The notes below the pieces were generated by a model. That model was not told the DNA's origin and made no database searches. It saw nothing but the letters and a program-made list of their open reading frames with translations. A stretch of DNA of 7,083 nucleotides from the NCBI GenBank assembly GCA_002451755.1, contig DKDF01000094.1, forward strand, positions 1 through 7,083, written 5' to 3'. The DNA comes from Ruminococcaceae bacterium UBA6855. Its GTDB lineage: Bacteria > Bacillota > Clostridia > Oscillospirales > Acutalibacteraceae. This document shows, piece after piece, positions 1 through 5,322 of the stretch (positions within the stretch are counted from its first letter, which is position 1; every line of letters starts with the position of its first letter). Position numbers and translations under genes: made by a program.

Positions 1-160
1 ACTTGCTTGACTTTCCGCCCTGTCACGGCGAAGCCGTGACTGAGGGGTTGCTGTGATGAAAGTTCAAAATACCCGGTATTTTTGAAAATTTGCAGCTTAT
101 TCAAAACAATCCCTCCGGCGCTCCGCGCCACCTCCCTTTACACAAGGGAGGCATTAATTC
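1..160. repeat. Hairpin-rich intergenic repeat, MITE/REP-like (putative)
   Basis: No gene is visible here. The stretch is a chain of short inverted repeats: an 8-bp perfect stem GTCACGGC/GCCGTGAC with a GAA loop at 22-40, an AT-rich palindrome AAAATACC-C-GGTATTTT at 66-82, a 5-bp stem GGCGC/GCGCC at 117-129, and an 8-bp stem CCTCCCTT/AAGGGAGG with a TACAC loop at 131-151. A weaker stem TGATTC/GAATCA follows at 161-176. Several GC-rich hairpins in tandem, including the CTCCCTTTACACAAGGGAG type, resemble non-coding dispersed repeats I recall from gut Clostridia genomes. That family link is from memory and was not searched. No transposase is present, and the left end may lie outside the window. 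Boundaries are approximate. The hairpins could also help end or stabilise transcripts of the minus-strand operon. Confidence 0.5.
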
Positions 161-202
161 TGATTCCTGCGAATCAAAAAAATGGGTTTATCGACATGTT
201 GT

Positions 203-228
203 AAGCCGAAAGATTTTTCTTCCGGCTT
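203..228. terminator. Hairpin after the acyltransferase gene, possible terminator
   Basis: Arms AAGCCGAAAG (203-212) and CTTCCGGCTT (219-228) flank a 6-base loop. In minus-strand RNA all ten pairs form, one of them G-U; in plus-strand RNA the same position is an A-C mismatch. The hairpin begins 7 bases past the acyltransferase stop codon, where an operon terminator is expected. However, the T-rich tract (TTTTT at 232-236) lies on the plus-strand 3' side, and the minus strand has no U-run directly after the stem. It could work in either direction, or only stabilise the 3' end of the mRNA. Confidence 0.4.
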
Positions 229-234
229 TGCTTT

Positions 235-1359
235 TTATATATTTATTGTTTCTTCAAACGGCTCAGCTTCAATTGCCGGCTCTTCGATTTCAATCGTCTT
301 TTTCTTTTTGCTGTTAAACACTTCGTCGAGCTTTTTGCACAGTGCGTTTATTCTTATCAGCCTGAAAAGCTGTATTCTCAGAAGGTCTATTACTATACAT
401 ATTATAAATACAGCGAGCGCCATTGCAATCGAGCCGAAAATCATCGCCGCCGTGCCGTGGTTGACGAGCGGCATCGCGATATCTTTTATCAGCTTGTTGA
501 ACACGAGCGGGTGGGTATGTATCAGATAAACTCCGAGAGCGGCGGGGGTTATATAATTTATAAGCTTCTCCGTTTTCTTTCCGAATTTCAGCTTCGAGAA
601 GAATATGAAAAGGAAGACTGCGGACAGGACAACAAATGGCGAAGTATAACTCAGATAGCTTATGTCATTTCCCAGCATAATTTTTAACAGCTTCTTTGAA
701 AATACACACAATATGAAACTACATAAAGAAGAAATAACATAGAGCAAAAGAGCAAGCCATTTTTTCATTTTTGCTTCAACATTAAATTTTTTCATATATG
801 CACCGACAAGATACATGACCATGAGCCATATCGGGCTGTAGCCGTCGTTTAATCTGAATCCGTCCTGTTTTATCATAAGAGATCCGGTCGTCAAAACGAG
901 AATGACCACAATAGTGGCGGTGAAAACTTTTTTATTTGCCGCGTCTGCAAACTTATTCATCATCGGGACGAACAGATACATCATGAAATACGATGTCATA
1001 TACCAATACTGATTTGAAATTATCGGAGTAACCGCATAGACAATATTCCTTGCGCTGAAAAGATCACGGTAAACAATCATCATAATTGCGGAAATACTGA
1101 CACTGTAAAAAAATACTTCGAACCACAGTTCCGTTATCCTCGACGGCTTTATCTTTTTGCCGAGCATAAGATATCCGCTGACGAGTGCGTAGCAGTTGAC
1201 CGCGCAGAATGCCGCATTCTGCATGAGATAAACCGGATAGTAGCTGCTTGTTCCCGCGGCAGCTCCGGTTATCCCGCCCATTCCTAGAACATGAAGCAAG
1301 GCTATCATGAACATGGAAAACAGCTTAAAGAGGTTTATTCCGGTATTAATTTTTTTCAT
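235..1359 (-). CDS. Membrane acyltransferase, acyltransferase 3 family
   Basis: This 374-residue integral membrane protein probably transfers an acyl group, such as acetyl, to a cell-surface glycan or other envelope molecule; the acceptor cannot be read from the sequence. Family signs are the first helix with its conserved histidine (INLFKLFSMFMIALLHVLG, His23), the NCYALVSGYL segment at 55-64, NQYWYMTSYFMMYLFVPMMN at 116-135, and ALGVYLIHTHPLV near 274-286. About ten hydrophobic helices run from residue 9 to 330. The tail after residue 349 is soluble: a KKKK patch, then a Glu/Pro-rich end. The start ATG has GAGGGG at 1372-1367, 7 bases upstream, and lies 15 bp after remB, so it is probably co-transcribed as the last gene of the dnaN unit. 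It looks more AT-rich than its neighbours, has no link to replication and may be an insertion into the cluster. The family is clear; the substrate is unknown. Confidence 0.85.
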   Translation of the reverse strand: MKKINTGINLFKLFSMFMIALLHVLGMGGITGAAAGTSSYYPVYLMQNAAFCAVNCYALVSGYLMLGKKIKPSRITELWFEVFFYSVSISAIMMIVYRDLFSARNIVYAVTPIISNQYWYMTSYFMMYLFVPMMNKFADAANKKVFTATIVVILVLTTGSLMIKQDGFRLNDGYSPIWLMVMYLVGAYMKKFNVEAKMKKWLALLLYVISSLCSFILCVFSKKLLKIMLGNDISYLSYTSPFVVLSAVFLFIFFSKLKFGKKTEKLINYITPAALGVYLIHTHPLVFNKLIKDIAMPLVNHGTAAMIFGSIAMALAVFIICIVIDLLRIQLFRLIRINALCKKLDEVFNSKKKKTIEIEEPAIEAEPFEETINI

Positions 1360-1374
1360 TTGTTATCCCCTCAC

Positions 1375-1647
1375 TCAGATATTTGAAAGACTGTCAACAT
1401 ACTCTGTGCGTTTGAGCAGCGTTGACGACGATATCTGTGAAATATAGACGTGCGTTTTTTTGTCTCTGCCAATGCAGACTATAAACGATTTCGGAAGATC
1501 GGTGCAGACATTCGTGACGCAGCCGTCCTTTTCTGCTTTCGCGAGATAATCGCGCGTGGCTTTTGAGACGGTCGAAGTGTCGAGATCAAATATCCCGACT
1601 ATCTCGTCCATGCTCACGACCTTGTCCTGACCGAGATGAAGATACAT
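1375..1647 (-). CDS. remB: RemB-like extracellular matrix regulator (DUF370)
   Basis: A 90-residue protein of the RemA/RemB (DUF370) family. The N-terminus MYLHLGQDKVVSMDEIVGIFDLDT (residues 1-24) and the later block SFIVCIG...VYISQISSSTLLKR (about 54-80) match B. subtilis RemB (YaaB, about 81 residues) as I recall it. RemA-family proteins are DNA-binding regulators linked to biofilm matrix genes in Bacillus; the role of RemB outside Bacillus is poorly known, so function is inferred from family. The start is supported by a strong ribosome site (GGAGGGAGA, 1659-1651) just before ATG. The gene starts 12 bp after recF, the standard place for remB, where gyrB usually comes next; here an acyltransferase follows instead. 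The C-terminus is slightly longer than in B. subtilis. Confidence 0.88.
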   Translation of the reverse strand: MYLHLGQDKVVSMDEIVGIFDLDTSTVSKATRDYLAKAEKDGCVTNVCTDLPKSFIVCIGRDKKTHVYISQISSSTLLKRTEYVDSLSNI

Positions 1648-1659
1648 CAGTCTCCCTCC

Positions 1660-2760
1660 TCATATTTCATTTATACTGCCGTCCGTCATTTCAAACGCCT
1701 TGCCTTTTTGAAGCCGCAGCAGCTGGGACGGATCGCAGCAGGTTATGAAAACCTGCCTTTTTCCGAGGCGTTCGAGCAGCAGTTCCTGACGCCCGTCGTC
1801 AAGCTCGCTCATGACATCGTCGAGCAGGATTATCGGGCTTTCGTCCGTGATTTTTTCGAGTATATCCGCCTCGGCTAATTTCAGCGAGAGGGCACAGGAT
1901 CTCTGCTGACCCTGTGAGCCGTAGATGCGGGCGTTTCTGTTGTTTATAAAAAACGAAAGATCGTCTTTGTGCGGACCTGTGCCGGTAAACTGGCGGCGGA
2001 TATCGGTCTCGCGATTTTTTTCAAGCTCGTCGAGCATAGTCTGCGCCGCTGTCTGCTCGTCGAAATCTGTAGCTTTGCAGAATGTATCATATTTTACCGT
2101 CAGCTTTTCGCGCCCGGCGGTTATTCCGGAATAATTTTCCGCCGCTTGCTTTTTTATCATCTCGAGATATTCAAAGCGGTAGCGAAGTATTTTTGCTCCA
2201 AGTGTTGATAACTGTGCGTCCCATGAAAAGAACATATCGGAGCTGATATTTCCGCTCGCCGCCGCCTGACGCAGCAGAGCGTTGCGCTCTGAAAGAGTTT
2301 TAATATATTTTGAAAGTATCCCGGCGTAGTTTGGTTTGACAAGGCTTATCGCTATGTCTATAAATTTTCTGCGCTCGCCCGGTCCGTCCTGAACTATAGA
2401 CAGCGTTGCCGGAGAAAACAGCACCGCCGGGAATTCGCCTATTAATCTTCGCGGAGTGTCTTTATGAACGCCGTTTATCCACACGTTCTTTTTATCCGTC
2501 AGCTCGAGCCGCGCTGTCTGATCTCTGTCAAATGCAAAAAAGCTTATATCGAGCATACTGCGCTCGCAGTTCTCGCGTATAAGCTGGGAATTTTTCCTCG
2601 TCCTGAAGCTGTGGCAGCCGGTGAAGAGCCAGATGCTCTCGATAAGATTAGTCTTGCCCTGACCGTTTTCGCCGAAGATTATATTTATAGACCTGTCCGG
2701 CGAAATTACTGCATTTTCAAGATTGCGGAAATCTTTTGCATTGTGCTGTGTTACATACAT
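1660..2760 (-). CDS. recF: DNA replication and repair protein RecF
   Basis: RecF is an SMC-like ATPase that binds gapped or stalled-fork DNA and, with RecO and RecR, helps load RecA. The 366-residue product has the usual length. Visible motifs are Walker A GENGQGKT (30-37), the ABC signature GSQGQQRS (281-288), Walker B IILLDDVMSELD (310-321), and the family N-terminus MYVTQHNAKDFRNLENA. An upstream in-frame start at 2790 would be TTG, would overlap the S4 gene by about 30 bp, and would add ten residues not seen in RecF. I therefore chose the ATG at 2760, one base after the S4 stop (TGA-T-ATG). No Shine-Dalgarno sequence is obvious before it, which suggests translational coupling. Its partner gene recR lies upstream across the proposed origin. 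Confidence 0.96.
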   Translation of the reverse strand: MYVTQHNAKDFRNLENAVISPDRSINIIFGENGQGKTNLIESIWLFTGCHSFRTRKNSQLIRENCERSMLDISFFAFDRDQTARLELTDKKNVWINGVHKDTPRRLIGEFPAVLFSPATLSIVQDGPGERRKFIDIAISLVKPNYAGILSKYIKTLSERNALLRQAAASGNISSDMFFSWDAQLSTLGAKILRYRFEYLEMIKKQAAENYSGITAGREKLTVKYDTFCKATDFDEQTAAQTMLDELEKNRETDIRRQFTGTGPHKDDLSFFINNRNARIYGSQGQQRSCALSLKLAEADILEKITDESPIILLDDVMSELDDGRQELLLERLGKRQVFITCCDPSQLLRLQKGKAFEMTDGSINEI

Positions 2761-2761
2761 A

Positions 2762-3007
2762 TCAGATAACTTTGTATATTTTATGTTCAAACTCAGCCGT
2801 ATCTCCTGGACGGAGCTTTTTGCCGCGCGAAGTGCAGACTTCGCCGTTGACTTTTACTTCTCCGTCCTGGATAACGAACTTTGCGTGTCCGCCGGTCACA
2901 ACTGCGTCGCAGAGCTTCAGAAAAGCGTCGAGGCGGATAAACTCGGTGTCTATCTTTTTCTCCGTGACAGGTTTCTCTTTTATTCTGACTTTGAGTTTTT
3001 TAACCAT
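2762..3007 (-). CDS. yaaA: S4-domain RNA-binding protein YaaA (RlbA-like)
   Basis: An 81-residue protein with a single S4 domain from about residue 23 to the end. The block GGHAKFVIQDGEVKVNGEV (39-57) followed by TSRGKKLRPGD (59-69) is characteristic of the small S4 proteins encoded between dnaN and recF in Gram-positive bacteria (YaaA/RlbA in B. subtilis). The first 20 residues are a Lys-rich extension before the domain. It presumably binds structured RNA, possibly ribosomal; the cellular role is not established by this sequence. The ribosome site AGAAGGATA (3019-3011) overlaps the dnaN stop, and the downstream gene recF starts one base after its stop. This is tight packing typical of coupled translation. 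Confidence 0.92.
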   Translation of the reverse strand: MVKKLKVRIKEKPVTEKKIDTEFIRLDAFLKLCDAVVTGGHAKFVIQDGEVKVNGEVCTSRGKKLRPGDTAEFEHKIYKVI

Positions 3008-3018
3008 TTCTATCCTTC

Positions 3019-4125
3019 TTACTCAGTCTTTATTCTAACGGGCAGCACGAGGAACAGGAAGCTATCGCCCTCGGGCGGAAGGATTATTATCGGCGAGACG
3101 GGGCCGTTGAGCTTGAAATTGACTTCGTCTGTATCCGCAACGCGCAGAGCGTCGGTCAGATACTTGTTATTGAAGCCTATTTCAACATCGTCGCCGTCTA
3201 TCTCAGCCGGGACGCTGTCGCTCGCAGTACCGAGCGAGGTGACGCTCGAGAGTCTTATCATATTGTCGGCGAAAACGCACTTAATAGGGCTCTTGTATTT
3301 CTCGCTGATAATGAGCGAAGCGCGGTCGATCGAATTTATCATGTCGCGGGTGTTGACTCTGACTCTTGTTGTGCATTTGGGCGGGATAGCGGATTCGTAA
3401 TTTAAGAATTCGCCTTCAAGAAGTCTCGAAACGACGCTGTAAGAGCCGATTTCAAAGACTATATGTCTCTTGCCGACTCCGAGCGAGATAGTTCCGTCAT
3501 CGTCGTTCATCAGCTTCATTATCTCGGAGAGCGTCTTCGCGGGGACTATAAACGAGATATCGTCGCCGGAATAATCTATATTCTCTTTTCTGACGGCGAG
3601 TCTGAATCCGTCGATTGCAATGAGCTTCAGTATATTGCCGCTGATATCAAACTTGACGCCCGTGTGAACGACTTTGCTGTCGTTGACTGCGACGGCGAAT
3701 ATAGTCTGCCTGACCATATCTTTTAAAACGCCCTGATTGATAACAATAGGATATCCGCCCGATACTGACGGGAGCTCGGGATATTCCTCCGCGCTCATAC
3801 CGATAAGCGAATATTTTGCGTTGCCGCTGACGATGCTTGCAAGAAGTCTCGCGTCGGACTCGAAGCGCACGCTCTCGCCGGGGAGCTTACGCAGAATGTC
3901 GCAGAGAATGCGGGCGTTGATAATTATCGAGCCCTCCTCTTCGACTGTCGCCTTTATTGCGGTATTTATGCCGAGCTCAAGGTCATAGCCCGTGAGAATG
4001 AGCTGACCGCTGACTGCCTTTATGAGAATACCTTCTACTGCGGGTATCGACGTTTTGGTCGATACTGCTCTCTGCACGTTGAGACAAGCCTCGGAGAGCT
4101 CCGCCGTGCCGCAAACAAATTTCAT
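3019..4125 (-). CDS. dnaN: DNA polymerase III beta subunit (sliding clamp)
   Basis: DnaN forms a dimeric ring around DNA that tethers the replicative polymerase and many repair proteins. The 368 residues fit the family length, with three similar domains of about 120 residues. Landmarks are SIPAVEGILIKA (26-37), DGFRLAVR (172-179), SRLLEGEFLNYE (233-244), FNNKYLTDAL (318-327) and the C-terminal FLFLVLPVRIK (356-366) that closes the third domain and helps form the partner-binding pocket. The start ATG has a strong ribosome site, AGGGAGG at 4139-4133, with 7 bases of spacing from GGAGG. It is the first gene after the 237-bp proposed origin and opens the dnaN-S4-recF-remB unit. DnaA-box-like sites lie in its upstream region, so DnaA could also affect its transcription; this is inference. 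Confidence 0.97.
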   Translation of the reverse strand: MKFVCGTAELSEACLNVQRAVSTKTSIPAVEGILIKAVSGQLILTGYDLELGINTAIKATVEEEGSIIINARILCDILRKLPGESVRFESDARLLASIVSGNAKYSLIGMSAEEYPELPSVSGGYPIVINQGVLKDMVRQTIFAVAVNDSKVVHTGVKFDISGNILKLIAIDGFRLAVRKENIDYSGDDISFIVPAKTLSEIMKLMNDDDGTISLGVGKRHIVFEIGSYSVVSRLLEGEFLNYESAIPPKCTTRVRVNTRDMINSIDRASLIISEKYKSPIKCVFADNMIRLSSVTSLGTASDSVPAEIDGDDVEIGFNNKYLTDALRVADTDEVNFKLNGPVSPIIILPPEGDSFLFLVLPVRIKTE

Positions 4126-4142
4126 GAAAGATCCTCCCTGTC

Positions 4143-4202
4143 TGTGAATAAATAAATATTATATTTAGTAGTAGTAGTAGAGGGTGTTGAAAGTGAGGAA
4201 AA
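4143..4202 (-). promoter_or_regulatory. DnaA-trio / basal unwinding element of the putative origin
   Basis: Read on the minus strand, two abutting degenerate DnaA boxes come first: TTTTCCTCA (4202-4194) and CTTTCAACA (4193-4185), 8 and 7 of 9 matches to TTTTCCACA. They are followed by CCCT (4184-4181), five exact CTA triplets (4180-4166; TAG on the plus strand), an AT-rich run (4165-4152) and a box-like TTATTCACA (4151-4143). The order tandem boxes, short GC-rich spacer, trios, AT-rich DNA, and the strand polarity of the trios, match the B. subtilis basal unwinding system, in which DnaA loads from the boxes onto the single-stranded trio repeats. The AT-rich run also contains TATAAT on the minus strand (4163-4158), without a convincing -35 box. 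Confidence 0.68.
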
Positions 4203-4244
4203 GTGCCTCTGTCCCTTTACTGTCAATGAAAATACGATTCTGAG

Positions 4245-4350
4245 TTTTCCACATCGGATGAGGAAAGATTTTACTTTTCCACACCCATAAAAACGCCGAT
4301 GTGGAAAGTGTGGAAAACCAATATGTGGAAAACTAAAAGAATGTGGAAAA
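4245..4350. promoter_or_regulatory. Cluster of TTTTCCACA DnaA-box-like sites
   Basis: Two boxes point to the right (4245-4253, 4275-4283; starts 30 bp apart). Four point to the left: the one-change CTTTCCACA at 4300-4308, then exact copies at 4309-4317, 4324-4332 and 4342-4350. Those at 4300 and 4309 abut with no gap, and the next starts are 15 and 18 bp on. The two groups face each other. Six near-identical 9-mers in 106 bp, with no matching array noticed elsewhere in the window, is far beyond chance and suggests cooperative DnaA binding. Confidence 0.75.
4246..4307. repeat. 12-bp perfect inverted repeat across DnaA-box-like sites
   Basis: TTTCCACATCGG (4246-4257) and CCGATGTGGAAA (4296-4307) are perfect reverse complements separated by 38 bp. 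Each arm contains most of a box plus four extra shared bases (TCGG/CCGA), so the symmetry extends beyond the 9-mer itself. It may set the two outer boxes in a fixed opposed geometry or allow a cruciform. The spacer has no T-run that would support a terminator for recR. Confidence 0.6.
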
Positions 4351-4362
4351 CTTTTCTTTTTA

Positions 4363-4965
4363 TCAGAGTTCTTTTCTGCCCTCGATAGCCTTTGTGAGAG
4401 TAAAATTATCGGCATATTCAAGATCCGCGCCGACGGGGATTCCGTAAGCAAGGCGCGATACTTTCACTCCGAGCGGCTTTACGAGCCTTGAGATAAACAG
4501 AGCCGTGACATCGCCCTCGGCTGTAGGATTGGTAGCCATGATAAGCTCTTTTACTTCGCCGTCGCCGAGTCTGTTGACAAGCTCTTTTATGCAGAGATCG
4601 TCGGGACCGACTCCGTTCATCGGGGATATCAGCCCGTGGAGAACGTGATATACTCCGCCGAACTCGTGCGTGCGCTCGATAGCCATGACCGCTTTCGGAT
4701 CCTCGACAACGCAGATAACGCTCTTGTCCCTCGACGGGCTCTTGCATATCGGGCAGAGCTCCGCGTCTGTTAAGTCACAGCAGACGGGGCAGCGGTGAAT
4801 TTTTGTTTTCGCCTCGACTATCGTGTCGGCAAATTCTTTTGCCTGCTCGTCCGTCATCGAAAGAATGTGATAGGCGAGCCTCTGGGCATTTTTTCTGCCG
4901 ATTCCCGGCAGACGCTCGAACTGCTCTATCAGTCTCGCGAGCGGAGCGGCATTGTTCTGCGCCAT
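4363..4965 (-). CDS. recR: Recombination mediator protein RecR
   Basis: RecR is a ring-forming DNA clamp that works with RecO, and in many bacteria RecF, to load RecA on gapped DNA. The 200-residue product has the normal length and all domains in order: helix-hairpin-helix FERLPGIGRKNAQRLAYHIL (16-35), a four-cysteine zinc motif (Cys59, Cys62, Cys71, Cys74; CPVC...CPIC), a Toprim domain beginning ICVVEDPKAVMAIERT with the acidic Glu88/Asp89, and the C-terminal VSRLAYGIPVGADLEYAD segment. The ATG lies one base after the ebfC stop (TGA-T-ATG) and has no clear ribosome site of its own, so translational coupling is likely. It closes the dnaX-ebfC-recR operon, which in this genome ends against the proposed origin. 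No terminator hairpin with a U-run is visible after it. Confidence 0.97.
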   Translation of the reverse strand: MAQNNAAPLARLIEQFERLPGIGRKNAQRLAYHILSMTDEQAKEFADTIVEAKTKIHRCPVCCDLTDAELCPICKSPSRDKSVICVVEDPKAVMAIERTHEFGGVYHVLHGLISPMNGVGPDDLCIKELVNRLGDGEVKELIMATNPTAEGDVTALFISRLVKPLGVKVSRLAYGIPVGADLEYADNFTLTKAIEGRKEL

Positions 4966-4966
4966 A

Positions 4967-5305
4967 TCAGAAAAGTCCGGGGATGGAAAGTCCGCCCTTG
5001 GCGCGCTCCATGCCCTGCTCCATAGCGTCGTTAGCCTTGCGCACGCTCTCGTTGAAAGCGGCGATTATCAGATCCTCGAGCATCTCCGGCTCTTCGGGGT
5101 CGATTATCTCGGGAGCCATTTTTATGGAAACAGCCTCGTGGCGTCCGTTGACGGTCACTTCAACAGCTCCGCCGCCTGCGCTCGCAGTGAACTCGGTCTC
5201 TTCGACCTCCTGCTGAACGCGAGCCATCTCCTCCTGCATCTCCTGAATTTTCTTCATCATATTTGCACTGCCGCCCTGCTGGGCGCCGGGGATTCTTGCT
5301 TTCAT
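4967..5305 (-). CDS. ebfC: Nucleoid-associated protein, YbaB/EbfC family
   Basis: A small DNA-binding protein of the YbaB/EbfC family, found almost always between dnaX and recR. The 112-residue chain has the family pattern: a helical, Met/Glu/Gln-rich first part (NMMKKIQEMQEEMARVQQEVEE, within 15-36) likely to form the dimer coiled coil, a central beta region with GGGAVEVTVNGRHEAVSIKM, and an acidic middle EIIDPEEPEMLEDLIIAAFNES leading into the last helix. The N-terminal 14 residues, rich in Gly/Gln, are probably flexible. The start is backed by AAGGAG (5319-5314) 8 bases before ATG, in the 17-bp gap after dnaX. The known role is broad DNA binding and nucleoid organisation; a specific function next to dnaX and recR is unproven. 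Confidence 0.95.
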   Translation of the reverse strand: MKARIPGAQQGGSANMMKKIQEMQEEMARVQQEVEETEFTASAGGGAVEVTVNGRHEAVSIKMAPEIIDPEEPEMLEDLIIAAFNESVRKANDAMEQGMERAKGGLSIPGLF

Positions 5306-5322
5306 GATTATTTCTCCTTACT

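Larger units (their letters stand above)
4126..4362. other. oriC: Putative chromosomal replication origin (oriC) between recR and dnaN
   Basis: This gene-free 237-bp stretch directly upstream of dnaN has the parts of a bacterial origin. There are five exact TTTTCCACA 9-mers (plus strand at 4245-4253 and 4275-4283; minus strand at 4309-4317, 4324-4332 and 4342-4350) and a sixth with one change at 4300-4308. A DnaA-trio-like unwinding element and an AT-rich tract lie next to dnaN. TTTTCCACA differs by one base from the classic DnaA box TTATCCACA, and variants of this kind occur in other origins. In many Gram-positives the origin lies around dnaA, with the unwinding region between dnaA and dnaN; here the same position relative to dnaN is kept but dnaA is absent. 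An alternative is a DnaA-regulated promoter of dnaN with the true origin elsewhere. Confidence 0.72.

Noticed and set aside
1..176. CRISPR-like array suggested by repeated hairpins
   Set aside because: The hairpins differ from each other in sequence and spacing; there are no direct repeats with regular spacers.
2723..3400. 225-codon open frame on the plus strand opposite dnaN and the S4 gene
   Set aside because: It lies antisense to two clearly conserved genes, has no recognisable family motifs and no supporting ribosome site. It is a shadow of the minus-strand codon pattern.
4158..4163. TATAAT on the minus strand as the -10 box of a dnaN promoter
   Set aside because: The bases 17-18 bp upstream are CACCCT/ACACCC, not a -35 box, and there is no extended -10 TG. 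In this AT-rich tract the hexamer could occur by chance, so it is not listed as a promoter.
4122..4451. 109-codon minus-strand open frame running from recR through the gap to dnaN, considered as a DnaA remnant or small gene
   Set aside because: Its translation (Ser/Phe/His/Pro repeats) is just the DnaA-box-like sites read as codons. It overlaps recR out of frame and shows no DnaA AAA+ or domain IV motif.
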